DNA from: Flintibacter sp. KGMB00164
GTDB lineage: Bacteria > Bacillota > Clostridia > Oscillospirales > Oscillospiraceae
NCBI RefSeq assembly: GCF_008727735.1
Contig: NZ_CP044227.1
Span: 2,677,001-2,741,000 of the forward strand
Length of the DNA stretch: 64,000 nucleotides
Direction of reading: 5' to 3'
Numbering within the stretch: position 1 is the first letter of the stretch; each line of letters opens with the position of its first letter. Below, piece by piece: positions 26,002 to 34,007 of this stretch. A program made the translations under genes and the position numbers. The notes beneath the pieces were generated by a model, which was not told where the DNA came from, did no database searches, and saw only the letters and a list, made by a program, of their open reading frames with translations.

Positions 26002-26292
26002 ATGAACGAAAAAAATACAGCCCAAACCCAAAAAGAAGAACGGGAGGAAGTCCTGAAGGAGATCCGACAGCTTGAAAACCGCAAGAAGATTTTGGAGAAC
26101 AAGCAGCGGAACGAAGAACGCAGGGTTCGCACCCGCCGCCTGATTGAGCGCGGAGCCATTTTGGAGGGTATTTTTCCGCTGGCTTCCAACCTTTCCGGCG
26201 CAGAGGTCAAAGCATTTCTGATTGCCCTGTCCCATCTTCCGGGGGCTGCGGAATTGACTGCAAACCTGCCAAAATCCGGGGACACGCCATAA
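26002..26292 (+). CDS. DUF3847-like mobilization accessory protein
   Basis: 96 residues. An N-terminal coiled coil (residues ~8-50, Glu/Arg/Lys-rich) is followed by 'RLIERGAILEGIFPLASNLSGAEVKAFL', the pattern of the DUF3847 proteins found before MobA/MobL relaxases. Probably helps the relaxase at the adjacent oriT. AAAGAGGTGCATGAC precedes the ATG. Confidence 0.72.
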   Translation: MNEKNTAQTQKEEREEVLKEIRQLENRKKILENKQRNEERRVRTRRLIERGAILEGIFPLASNLSGAEVKAFLIALSHLPGAAELTANLPKSGDTP

Positions 26293-26306
26293 GTCCCTTG
26301 TTTACA

Positions 26307-26335
26307 AGGGCGCACTTATACACCGTTGCCGGTGT
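26307..26335 (-). other. MOBQ-type origin of transfer (oriT) with nic core
   Basis: The minus strand reads ACACCG-GCAA-CGGTGT (26335-26320), then TAAGTGCGCCCT (26318-26307). The dodecamer equals the nic core known from RSF1010/R1162 (IncQ) oriTs, and the inverted repeat sits directly 5' of it as in those plasmids. It lies 150 bp before the MobA/MobL gene. The remaining 26,336-26,488 is GC-rich with no gene. Confidence 0.85.
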
Positions 26336-26488
26336 CGTGCGCCCTGCCGGGGGCTGTTGCGCTCTCCGAGCGCGATGGGGCGCTACACTCCCCAAACCCC
26401 TTGTGCGCCCCGCGCAGCCAGACACCCGCTTCGCGTCTGTCCGGCTCCACGGAGCCTGAAATATCCCCGCCGAAAGGAGGTGCCACCC

Positions 26489-27925
26489 ATAGATTTTTGC
26501 CATATTCCCGTCAGTATCATCAAGCGCAGCGCAGGCCGTTCTGCTGTTGCCGCAGCTGCTTACCGCAGCGGAACCAAGCTGACAAATGAATGGGATGGAA
26601 TGACCCACGACTACACCCGGAAAGGCGGCATTGTCCATGCGGAGATCATGCTGCCTGCCCACGCCCCGCCAGAGTTTGCAGACCGCTCCACCCTCTGGAA
26701 CAGCGTGGAGCAAATCGAGAAAGCAAGGGACAGCCAGCTTGCCCGCGAGATCGAAGCAGCTCTGCCCCGCGAACTGTCCAGAGAACAGCAGCTTGCCCTT
26801 GTCCGGGCCTATGTGAAGGACAACTTTGTGGACAAGGGGATGTGCGCTGACTTCGCCATCCACGATAAGGGAACCGGCAACCCCCATGTTCATATCATGC
26901 TGACCGTCCGGCCCCTGAAAGAAAATGGCGCATGGGGCGCAAAGTGCCGCAAGGCATACGACCTGGACGAAAACGGCCAGCGTATCCCGGACGGGAAAGG
27001 CGGCTGGAAGAACCACCGGGAGGACACCACCGACTGGAACGACAAAGGGAATGTGGAGATTTGGCGGGCGGCATGGGCGGCCTGCACCAACCGGGCATTG
27101 GAGGCCGCCGGTCATCCCGCCCTGGTAGACCACCGCAGCTACAAGCGGCAGGGCATTGATAAGATCCCCTCTGTCCATCTGGGGCCAGCCGCCAGCCAAA
27201 TGGAAAAGCGCGGTATCCGCACAGACAAGGGAGAAGTAAACCGGCAGATCGCCGCCGACAACAAGCTGCTGAAAGAAATCAAAGCCCGCATTACCCGTCT
27301 TTATCGCTGGTCGAAAGCCGAAACGGAAAAACCACAAACACAGCAAAGCAGCTTGACAGCTTTGTGGGAGGCCCAGCAGCAGTTGAACGCTCCCCGCACC
27401 CGCACCGGAAAAATCCGGGCCTTGCAGGAAAGCGCTGCGCTGTTCAGCTTTTTGCAGGCAAACGGCATCCAGTCTATGCAGCAGCTTCATGAAAAAATCG
27501 CTGATATGAACAGCCGTTACTATGACCTGCGCGGAAAGATCGTCAAGGCCGAGCGCCGGATCACTACCCTTACCGAGCGCGGGGAGATGTGGGAACAGTA
27601 CAACCAGTACAAGTCCATCCACAAGCAGCTTGCCAAAGTAAAGCCCGAAAAACGGGAACAGTTTGAACAGCGCCACAGCCGGGAACTGATTCTGTATGAC
27701 GCAGCGGCCCGGTATCTGAAAGAATTGAAAGACAGCGACGAGGCAATCACCCCAAAGGCATGGCAGCTGGAAATTAACCAGCTGGCCGCTGGAAAGCAGA
27801 CGGACACGCTTGCCATGAAAGCCATGCGGGAGGATTTGAAAGCAGTGGAACGGCTCCGCAAAACCGCCGAGCAGCTGTCCAGACAGGAACGGGACAAGTC
27901 TCACGACCGGGAGCCGGAGCGGTAA
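26489..27925 (+). CDS. MobA/MobL-type relaxase (MOBQ)
   Basis: About 478 residues. The N-terminal relaxase domain has 'PVSIIKRSAGRSAVAAAAYRSG', the three-His motif in 'GNPHVHIMLTVRP' (with His also in 'AIHDKGTGN'), and the MobA/MobL fold; the C-terminal ~250 residues are coiled coil. It nicks the element at the oriT upstream and leads the strand into a recipient. Family members start MPIFHxxxSIIKRS; here the codon in that place, right after AAAGGAGGTGCCACCC, is ATA (26489). In-frame ATGs exist only at 26357 and 26375, in non-coding-looking sequence. Start uncertain. Confidence 0.85.
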   Translation: MDFCHIPVSIIKRSAGRSAVAAAAYRSGTKLTNEWDGMTHDYTRKGGIVHAEIMLPAHAPPEFADRSTLWNSVEQIEKARDSQLAREIEAALPRELSREQQLALVRAYVKDNFVDKGMCADFAIHDKGTGNPHVHIMLTVRPLKENGAWGAKCRKAYDLDENGQRIPDGKGGWKNHREDTTDWNDKGNVEIWRAAWAACTNRALEAAGHPALVDHRSYKRQGIDKIPSVHLGPAASQMEKRGIRTDKGEVNRQIAADNKLLKEIKARITRLYRWSKAETEKPQTQQSSLTALWEAQQQLNAPRTRTGKIRALQESAALFSFLQANGIQSMQQLHEKIADMNSRYYDLRGKIVKAERRITTLTERGEMWEQYNQYKSIHKQLAKVKPEKREQFEQRHSRELILYDAAARYLKELKDSDEAITPKAWQLEINQLAAGKQTDTLAMKAMREDLKAVERLRKTAEQLSRQERDKSHDREPER

Positions 27926-27991
27926 GGGCTACCGCGTTTTGGCGTACCCCTTTTAGGTGCGTCGCGTTTCACGACACCCTTTTGCGCACAG

Positions 27992-28024
27992 AAAAACCGC
28001 CGTACAGGTTTCCCCATACGGCGG
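27992..28024 (-). terminator. Terminator of the toxin-antitoxin operon
   Basis: Minus strand CCGCCGTA / TACGGCGG followed by TTTTTC. Confidence 0.75.
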
Positions 28025-28032
28025 CAGTCGGT

Positions 28033-28323
28033 TTATTTGCCGAACAAGTCGCTGTGTGTGCCGGTGCGGGCCAGCGTCAGCACCAGAACATCATCTTCTA
28101 TGCGGTAGACAAGCAGCCAGTCCGGGAGAATGTGACATTCCCGATGGCCTGCCCAATCGCCGGACAGGTCATGGTCACGGTTCTTATCCGGCAGCGGTTC
28201 GCCCATCGCCAGCAACGCTACGACCTGCTCCAGCAGTTCGATCTTCAAGCCACGCTTGATGGCTCGTTTGTAGTCTTTTTTGAAACTGGTCGTGTACTTG
28301 ACGGTATATTTGGTTTCTTTCAT
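28033..28323 (-). CDS. yafQ: YafQ-type mRNA interferase toxin
   Basis: A 96-residue RelE/YafQ superfamily toxin: 'YTTSFKKDYKRAIKRG', 'DHDLSGDWAGHRECHILPDWLLVYR' and a terminal 'THSDLFGK', in which the conserved His and Phe of the YafQ active site are present. It would cleave mRNA on the ribosome when free of antitoxin. The start overlaps the antitoxin stop by 4 nt (ATGA). Probably stabilises the nested element. Confidence 0.9.
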   Translation of the reverse strand: MKETKYTVKYTTSFKKDYKRAIKRGLKIELLEQVVALLAMGEPLPDKNRDHDLSGDWAGHRECHILPDWLLVYRIEDDVLVLTLARTGTHSDLFGK

Positions 28324-28598
28324 CTTTTCAGGTCAGCAAACAACTCGTCAAGGTCATTGTAGCCCTTTACAGACGGGTCTTTTGCAATCCTTTCCGCTTC
28401 CAGCATGGCAGCAACCGTTTCTTTGTTCGGCTGTTCCAGCCTTACTTCAAAGGGAATGCCGCCTTCACGAAGAGACTGGCGCACAAAGATGTTAAACGCC
28501 GTAGTCAGGTTCATGCCAAGTTCAGTAAACAGTGCGTCCGCCTGCGCTTTCAAATCTGCGTCCATGCGGATACTGATGTTTGTGGTATTTCCAGCCAT
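28320..28598 (-). CDS. RelB/DinJ-family antitoxin
   Basis: A 92-residue antitoxin with an N-terminal ribbon-helix-helix ('NISIRMDADLKAQADALFTELGMNLTTAFNIFVRQ') and an acidic C-terminal segment that would wrap the toxin ('YNDLDELFADLK'). It starts the operon; AAAGGGG lies eight nt before the ATG at 28598. Direct repeats upstream are likely its operators. Confidence 0.9.
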   Translation of the reverse strand: MAGNTTNISIRMDADLKAQADALFTELGMNLTTAFNIFVRQSLREGGIPFEVRLEQPNKETVAAMLEAERIAKDPSVKGYNDLDELFADLKR

Positions 28599-28622
28599 AC
28601 GATCAACCCCTTTCTGCTGGCA

Positions 28623-28669
28623 ATTATAGTATATGCCATTTGCACGAAGAAAACAATACTTTGCACGAA
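28623..28669 (-). promoter_or_regulatory. Promoter and operator repeats of the toxin-antitoxin operon
   Basis: Minus strand TATAAT (28623-28628), with two direct copies of TTTGCACGAA (plus strand 28639-28648 and 28660-28669), 21 bp apart, i.e. two helical turns, covering the -35 region. This suits autorepression by the RHH antitoxin. Confidence 0.6.
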
Positions 28670-28724
28670 TATTTAATAATAAATTCATTTGAGGAGGTTA
28701 CCGGCTTTATGAAAGAAATCATTT

Positions 28725-29123
28725 ATGAAGAACAATAAGTCTGAACCTATCCCCGTCATGGATTACCGCCAGTACCGCAGAGTGCGGAGGCTGGTGCATG
28801 AGTGCTGTAACTACATCGACGGAAACTGTATCGCCCTGGACGATGGGGAGGAATGTGTCTGTGTCCAGTCTATTTCCTACTCCCTGTTGTGCAGGTGGTT
28901 TCGGGTGGCGGTATTGCCGCAGGATAAGGAACTGGAAACGGCGCTGTTCCACCGGCTGAATGCTAAGAAATGCTCCGTATGCGGGGCGCTGTTTACCTCC
29001 GGTTCCAACCGAGCCAAATACTGCCCGGAATGTGCCGCACGCATGAAGCGGATCAACGCCGCAAAGCGCAAGCGGAAACAACGGGAGAAATGTCACGCTT
29101 TAGGGGCTGAAAAACCCTTGTAA
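28725..29123 (+). CDS. Cysteine-rich VLP-domain protein
   Basis: 132 residues with two Cys clusters: CCNYIDGNCIALDDGEECVC (residues ~27-46) and a zinc-ribbon-like 'CSVCGALFTSGSNRAKYCPECAARMKR' (~83-109), then a basic tail. Known as 'cysteine-rich VLP' proteins of clostridial mobile elements; function unknown, but the zinc-ribbon and basic tail suggest nucleic-acid binding. A strong ribosome site (GAGGAGG) 30 nt upstream instead serves a 9-codon frame overlapping this start, so translation may be coupled. Confidence 0.78.
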   Translation: MKNNKSEPIPVMDYRQYRRVRRLVHECCNYIDGNCIALDDGEECVCVQSISYSLLCRWFRVAVLPQDKELETALFHRLNAKKCSVCGALFTSGSNRAKYCPECAARMKRINAAKRKRKQREKCHALGAEKPL

Positions 29124-29236
29124 ATCAAGGATTTTTTCGAGGGTGTCAAAGGCAGGCTGATAGATTTATCCTCCGACCCCTAAAACGGCCTTAAAATGCG
29201 TACAGAATCCCAAGAGAACCCCCAAGGAGGAACCCT

Positions 29237-29971
29237 ATGTCAGACAACCGAAAATATTATTACCTGAAACTCAAAGAAAACTATTTTGACGATGATTCCA
29301 TCGTGCTGCTGGAAAGTATGCAGGATGGTGTGCTGTATTCCAACATTCTGCTCAAGCTGTATCTGAAATCGCTGAAACATGGTGGACGGCTCCAGCTTGA
29401 CGAGGACATTCCTTACACGGCGCAGATGATCGCCACCATTACCCGCCAGCAGATCGGCACTGTGGAGAGAGCCTTGCAGATCTTTTTGAAGCTGGGTCTT
29501 GTGGAAGTGCTGGAGAGCGGCACATTCTACATGAGCAACATCGAACTTTTAATCGGCCAGTCCTCTACCGAGGCTGAGCGAAAGCGGGCTGCAAGGCTCC
29601 AAAATAAGGCGCTTTCTGCGCCCCGGACAAACGGCGGACATTTGTCCGACATTCGTCCACCAGAGATAGAGATAGAGTTAGAGAAAGAGATAGAGATAAA
29701 GAGAGAGATAGAGAAGGGACACCCCGCCCGCGCCTATGGCCGTTACCAGAATGTTTTCCTGACGGACGGGGAACTGGCAGACTTGCAGGCCAGCTTTCCT
29801 GCTGTATGGGAACAGTACATCGAAAAACTGTCCGAGTACATGGCTTCTACCGGCAAGCGTTATCAGAGCCATGCAGCGACCATCCGGCGCTGGGCCGGTG
29901 AGGACGCGAAGAAAGCAGCCCCGCCCTCTCGCAACCGGGATTACAGCGTAAAGGAGGATGAAACCGTATGA
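29237..29971 (+). CDS. Replisome organiser N-terminal domain protein
   Basis: 244 residues. The N-terminal ~120 residues match the phage replisome organiser N-terminal winged-helix domain ('YYYLKLKENYFDDDSIVLLESMQDG'). A Glu/Ile-rich charged linker (residues ~143-160) is encoded by GAGATA-type repeats; the C-terminal ~80 residues are helical, DnaD-like. With the DnaC-like gene that overlaps it by 4 nt, it would load the host helicase on the excised element. Confidence 0.82.
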   Translation: MSDNRKYYYLKLKENYFDDDSIVLLESMQDGVLYSNILLKLYLKSLKHGGRLQLDEDIPYTAQMIATITRQQIGTVERALQIFLKLGLVEVLESGTFYMSNIELLIGQSSTEAERKRAARLQNKALSAPRTNGGHLSDIRPPEIEIELEKEIEIKREIEKGHPARAYGRYQNVFLTDGELADLQASFPAVWEQYIEKLSEYMASTGKRYQSHAATIRRWAGEDAKKAAPPSRNRDYSVKEDETV

Positions 29972-30831
29972 TTGAGATTACCGCAGAAATCCGGGCGCTG
30001 ATCGACAAGGCAGCCGCCGGTGTGGAACTGGCCGGGGACGAGTACATAGACCCGGCAGACGGCCTCATTCACTGTAAGAAGTGCGGCGGCCAGAGGCAGA
30101 CCGTTGTGCCATGCTTTGGGAAATCCGGCTACTTTATGCCGCGCTGCATCTGCCAGTGCCAGCAGGAGGCTGAGGAGCAGCGCAAGGCTGCTGAAGAACG
30201 GCAGCGCCGCATGGAGCGTATCAAACGCCGAAAGGCACAGGGCTTGCAAGACCGTTATCTGTATGACTACACATTTTCCAATGATAACGGGCAAAACCCA
30301 TTGATGGACAAGGCTCACGCCTATGTGGAGAACTGGAAAGAGGCATATAAGAGCAATATCGGGCTTTTGCTATTTGGAGATGTGGGAACCGGCAAGTCTT
30401 TTTTCGCCGGATGTATTGCCAATGCTTTGCTTGACCGGGATGTGCCGGTGCTGATGACGAACTTTCCCACCATCCTGAACCGCCTGACCGGGATGTTCTC
30501 CGAAGACAGGTCGGAGTTTATTGCCAGCTTTGACGAGTATGACCTGCTTATCATTGACGATCTGGGAGTAGAGCGCAGTACCGAATATGCTATGGAGCAG
30601 ATGTTTTTCGTCATTGACAGCCGCTACCGCAGCCGCAGGCCCATGATCATCACCACCAACCTGAAGCTGGCCGAACTCAAAAACCCGCCTGACCTGTCCC
30701 ACGCCCGTATCTATGACCGTATTTTGGAACGGTGTGCGCCGATCCTCTTTGACGGGAAGAATTTCCGGGAAGAAAATGCCGGTGCTACCCGACAGACAGC
30801 AAAAGACATTGTAAGCAGTAAGCAAGACTGA
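29968..30831 (+). CDS. DnaC/IstB-like helicase-loader ATPase
   Basis: A 287-residue AAA+ protein: an N-terminal Cys pair region (CKKCGGQRQTVVPCFGKSGYFMPRC cut by charged residues), Walker A GDVGTGKSFF (residues ~136-145), Walker B 'LLIIDDLGVERS', and 'IITTNLKLAEL' with an Arg finger near 'IYDRILERC'. This is the DnaC/DnaI type helicase loader rather than a transposase helper, since no IS21 transposase is present. Start overlaps the replisome-organiser stop (ATGA). Confidence 0.87.
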   Translation: MIEITAEIRALIDKAAAGVELAGDEYIDPADGLIHCKKCGGQRQTVVPCFGKSGYFMPRCICQCQQEAEEQRKAAEERQRRMERIKRRKAQGLQDRYLYDYTFSNDNGQNPLMDKAHAYVENWKEAYKSNIGLLLFGDVGTGKSFFAGCIANALLDRDVPVLMTNFPTILNRLTGMFSEDRSEFIASFDEYDLLIIDDLGVERSTEYAMEQMFFVIDSRYRSRRPMIITTNLKLAELKNPPDLSHARIYDRILERCAPILFDGKNFREENAGATRQTAKDIVSSKQD

Positions 30832-30873
30832 TTTTTTACCGGCGGCACAGACCCGTTTGGAGAAAGGAGCGCC

Positions 30874-31068
30874 ATGAACAAAGAACCCCATACTATGCAG
30901 GTGGCAGACGCCGTTACTGCGTCCAGAGCGCCGGAAAACACGCCAGCGATGGTAAAGAAAATCGGCAAGACAACCTACAAGGTTCATGTCCATTTCAGCC
31001 AGACCAGCACAGAAACCATGAGCGATAAAATCAAGCGTATGCTCAAAAATGAAATTCAGCAGATGTGA
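30874..31068 (+). CDS. tnpW: TnpW-like transposon protein
   Basis: A 64-residue protein with the TnpW signature 'KKIGKTTYKVHVHFSQTSTETMSDKIKRMLKNE'. TnpW is a small conserved protein of Tn4451-type elements with no assigned role. GAAAGGAGCGCC precedes the ATG. Its presence together with TnpV and a large serine recombinase supports assignment of the nested element to that group. Confidence 0.85.
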   Translation: MNKEPHTMQVADAVTASRAPENTPAMVKKIGKTTYKVHVHFSQTSTETMSDKIKRMLKNEIQQM

Positions 31069-31145
31069 CAGACTGATAAACGAAGCCGCCTTGTGCTAAA
31101 CTGATAATGGTACGCACCAAAATTTTTGTCAAGGAGGACACGAAA

Positions 31146-31511
31146 ATGCTTTACACAGAAAAAGAGAAGCATGAAATTGAACGAGTAAAGGAGGTCTTTG
31201 CGGAACATCTGCGGCAAAGCCCTGATTTTGAACTGCTCTGGTCGGACAAGGTAGGCTATGTCTGGCTGGCGATTGGCGTCAATTCGCTTTATGTGGATAC
31301 TGGCATTAGGATAGAATCAGCTGCTGATCTCTGCGGCAGGTGTTTGGATGATGTTGCTACGGATGTTTTATATATGACAGGCAACGATCATGCACTGGAG
31401 AAAGCCGATCCGCTGGAATTGGCGGAAATCAAGCGGCGCTGGGAGCCATATATCAACCAGCTGCCAGACTATGCGTATCTCTGCAAAGACCTGCTGAACG
31501 GAAAAATGTAA
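31146..31511 (+). CDS. Hypothetical protein near the right end of the nested element
   Basis: 121 residues, acidic, mostly helical, not recognised. It contains 'EVFAEHLRQSPDFELLWSDKVGYVWLAI' and ends 'YLCKDLLNGKM'. The ATG at 31146 follows AAGGAGGACACG. It is the last gene before the terminator and right junction. Similar small proteins follow TnpW in related elements, as far as I recall; no function can be given. Confidence 0.65.
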   Translation: MLYTEKEKHEIERVKEVFAEHLRQSPDFELLWSDKVGYVWLAIGVNSLYVDTGIRIESAADLCGRCLDDVATDVLYMTGNDHALEKADPLELAEIKRRWEPYINQLPDYAYLCKDLLNGKM

Positions 31512-31522
31512 TCTGTCAAACG

Positions 31523-31561
31523 AGGTGTCAGGAGCCATACGGTGCTTCTGGCACCTTTTTT
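31523..31561 (+). terminator. Terminator at the right end of the nested element
   Basis: AGGTG.CAGGAGC / G..CTTCTG.CACCT followed by TTTTTT. It separates the element from the traG remainder. Confidence 0.7.
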
Positions 31562-31600
31562 GTGAATTTGATTAAAAAGTCCTTGACAATTTGTCTCTGG

Positions 31601-32447
31601 CAAGACCCTGAAATCCATCCTCATTAGCTGCGGTGCTCGCCTTGCCCCCTTCGATATTGCGGAGCTGCGGGAGATCATGTCCGATGACGAACTGGAGCTG
31701 GATACCCTGGGCGACCGGAAAACGGCGCTTTTCCTCATTATGAGCGACACGGACACGACCTTCAATTTCGTCATTGCCATGCTGCAAAGCCAGCTATTCA
31801 ATCTCCTGTGCGACAAGGCGGACGACGTGTACGGCGGCAGGCTGCCTGTTCATGTGCGGTGCCTCCTGGACGAGTTCGCCAACATCGGGCAGATACCCAA
31901 CTTCGACAAGCTGATCGCCACCATCCGGAGCCGGGAAATCTCGGCTTCTATTATTTTGCAGTCCCAAAGCCAGTTAAAGACCATCTACAAGGATGCCGCA
32001 GATACCATTGTGGGCAACTGCGACGCCACCTTGTTTTTGGGAGGCAAGGAGAAATCCACCCTGAAAGAAATCTCGGAGCTGCTGGGCAAGGAGACCATCG
32101 ACAGCTTCAATCAATCCGAGAACCGGGGCAGCCAGGTTTCTCACGGCCTCAACTATCAGAAATTAGGAAAGGAGCTGATGACCCAGGACGAGATCGCGGT
32201 GATGGACGGAGGCAAGTGTATTTTGCAGCTGCGAGGGGTGCGGCCATTTTTCAGCGACAAGTTTGATATAACGAAGCACCCCCGCTACAAGTACCTTGCC
32301 GACGCCGACAAGAAAAACACCTTTGACATTGAACGGTACATGAAACGCAGACCGGCCATTGTGAAGCCGGACGAGCCTTTCGATCTGTACGAATTGAAAG
32401 CCACCGATCTTCAACCCGACAATTCAACTGAACGAAAGGAAATGTGA
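31601..32447 (+). pseudogene. traG: traG (VirD4-type coupling protein), 3' part, interrupted
   Basis: C-terminal ~281 residues of TraG starting 'KTLKSILISCGARLAPFDI', which continues exactly where the 5' part ends. It carries Walker B 'LLDEFANIG', the 'ASIILQSQSQLKTIY' sensor region and 'FLGGKEKSTLKEIS'. An internal ATG at 31677 could give a shorter peptide but without Walker A. It no longer has a promoter or ribosome site of its own in the right place, so coupling function should be lost until the insert leaves. Confidence 0.92.
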
Positions 32448-32449
32448 AT

Positions 32450-32671
32450 ATGAGCTTTTTTACTAACGCTATCGACGTTTTGCAGACTCTGGTCATCGCC
32501 CTGGGCGGTGGCCTGTGCGTGTGGGGCGGCATCAACCTTCTGGAAGGTTACGGCCAGGACAACCCTGCTTCCAAGAGCCAGGGCATCAAGCAGCTCATGG
32601 CGGGCGGCGGCGTTGCCCTCATCGGCATCACCCTGATCCCCCTGCTGTCCGGTCTGCTGTCCACCACCTGA
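32450..32671 (+). CDS. Maff2-family membrane protein
   Basis: A 73-residue protein with two hydrophobic helices around 'GGGLCVWGGINLLEGYGQDNPASKSQG', the hallmark of the Maff2 family that follows traG in Tn1549-like ICEs. It resembles VirB2/TrbC pilin-like subunits in size and topology, but that role is unproven. The ATG at 32450 is chosen over the GTG at 32444 from the AAAGGA position; it lies 2 nt after the traG stop. Confidence 0.85.
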   Translation: MSFFTNAIDVLQTLVIALGGGLCVWGGINLLEGYGQDNPASKSQGIKQLMAGGGVALIGITLIPLLSGLLSTT

Positions 32672-32738
32672 TGTTTCTCCAAACCCGGCGGGGGCTTTCG
32701 CTTCACAGCGGGAGCCCCCGCAAAGGAGGTGATCTCCC

Positions 32739-33605
32739 TTGATATTGGATATGATCCAGGAGTGGTTCAAGGAACTGCTCATTGACGGTATCATTTCAAA
32801 CCTGACCGGGATGTTTGATACCCTGAACACAAAGGTGGGCGAGATCGCCGGGGAGGTCGGCATGACGCCCGCCGCCTGGAACAGCAGCATCTTCAACATG
32901 ATCCGCAACCTCTCGGAGACGGTAATCGTCCCCATTGCGGGCATTATCCTCACCTTCGTCATGTGCTACGAGCTGATCCAGCTCATCATCGAGAAGAACA
33001 ACCTCCACGACTTCGACACCTGGATTTTCTTCAAGTGGATTTTCAAGACCTTCTGCGCGGTGCTGATCGTCACCAACACCTGGAATATCGTCATGGCGGT
33101 GTTCGATGTGGCGCAGAATGTGGTCAGTCAGTCGGCGGGGGTCATCATCTCGGACGCGGGCATCGACATCTCCGGTGTGGTGGGCGATCTGGAGACCCAG
33201 CTTGCCGACTGGAGCGTGGGCGCCCTGCTGGGGCTGTGGTTCCAGAGCGTGTTTGTGGGGCTGTGTACGCAGATACTTTCCATCTGCATCTTCCTGGTAA
33301 TCTACGGCAGAATGATTGAGGTGTATCTGGTGACCTCCATCGGTCCCATCCCCTTTGCCGCGATGGTCAACCGGGAATGGGGTTCCACAGGGCAGAACTA
33401 CCTTCGCTCCCTGCTGGCTTTGGGCTTCCAGGCCTTCCTCATTATGATCTGCGTGGGCATCTATGCGGTGCTGGTGGAGGGTATCTCCACATCCGGCGAC
33501 AACATATCCGCAGCCATCTGGGGCTGCATGGGCTATACGGTGCTGCTGTGCTACACCCTGTTCAAGACCGGCAGCCTTGCAAAATCTCTGTTCGGCGCCC
33601 ACTAA
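32739..33605 (+). CDS. TrbL/VirB6-like conjugation membrane protein
   Basis: A 288-residue protein with five to six membrane segments ('VIVPIAGIILTFVMCYELIQLII', 'IEVYLVTSIGPIPFAAM') and matching the CD0411-type TrbL/VirB6 proteins of clostridial ICEs. VirB6 proteins form the inner-membrane channel of the mating apparatus. TTG start with AAAGGAGGTGATC eight nt upstream. Confidence 0.85.
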   Translation: MILDMIQEWFKELLIDGIISNLTGMFDTLNTKVGEIAGEVGMTPAAWNSSIFNMIRNLSETVIVPIAGIILTFVMCYELIQLIIEKNNLHDFDTWIFFKWIFKTFCAVLIVTNTWNIVMAVFDVAQNVVSQSAGVIISDAGIDISGVVGDLETQLADWSVGALLGLWFQSVFVGLCTQILSICIFLVIYGRMIEVYLVTSIGPIPFAAMVNREWGSTGQNYLRSLLALGFQAFLIMICVGIYAVLVEGISTSGDNISAAIWGCMGYTVLLCYTLFKTGSLAKSLFGAH

Positions 33606-33620
33606 AGGAGGTGTAAAACA

Positions 33621-34007
33621 TTGGCTTATGTAACGATCCCGAAGGACCTGAGCCGGATACAGAGCAAGGTCCTGTTCGGGCTGACCAAACGACAAGTGAT
33701 CTGTTTCGGAGCGGCGGCGCTGGTAGGCGTGCCGCTTTTCTTTTTGGCAAAGGCGAGCCTGGGAACCACCACGGCGGCGCTGTGCATGATTCTGGTGATG
33801 CTGCCCTTTTTCCTGTTCGCCATGTACGAGAAGAACGGGCAGCCGCTGGAAGTGTTCCTGGGCCATCTGATCCAGAACAAATTCATCCGGCCGAAGGTGC
33901 GCATCTACCAGACCAACAATCTCTATTCCGCCCTGGTGCGGCAATCCCAACTGGAACAGGAGGTGAAGCGGATTGCGAGAAAAGGCAGAAAAACCGGCAA
34001 AGCGTAA
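33621..34007 (+). CDS. PrgI-family (VirB3-like) conjugation protein
   Basis: A 128-residue protein: 'YVTIPKDLSRIQSKVLFGLTKRQ' N-terminus, two closely spaced membrane helices (~residues 28-75), and a basic C-terminal tail. PrgI is thought to be the Gram-positive counterpart of VirB3, tethering the VirB4 ATPase to the membrane. TTG start with AAAGGAGGTG. Its end overlaps the VirB4 gene by 35 nt. Confidence 0.88.
   Translation: MAYVTIPKDLSRIQSKVLFGLTKRQVICFGAAALVGVPLFFLAKASLGTTTAALCMILVMLPFFLFAMYEKNGQPLEVFLGHLIQNKFIRPKVRIYQTNNLYSALVRQSQLEQEVKRIARKGRKTGKA

Larger units (their letters stand above)
15992..31600. mobile_element. Nested Tn4451-like mobilizable element in traG
   Basis: About 15.6 kb inserted in traG. 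The shared crossover dinucleotide appears to be GG (15992-15993 and 31599-31600), consistent with a large serine recombinase that cuts at a 2-bp core. It encodes the recombinase, TnpV and TnpW relatives, a MOBQ relaxase with its oriT, a replisome-organiser and DnaC-like loader, a YafQ/DinJ-type pair, sigma-like factors, and a two-component/ABC transporter cargo. There is no mating-pore gene, so it must be mobilised by another element. Classical Tn4451 elements use a GA core; GG here rests on the traG reconstruction. Confidence 0.88.
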
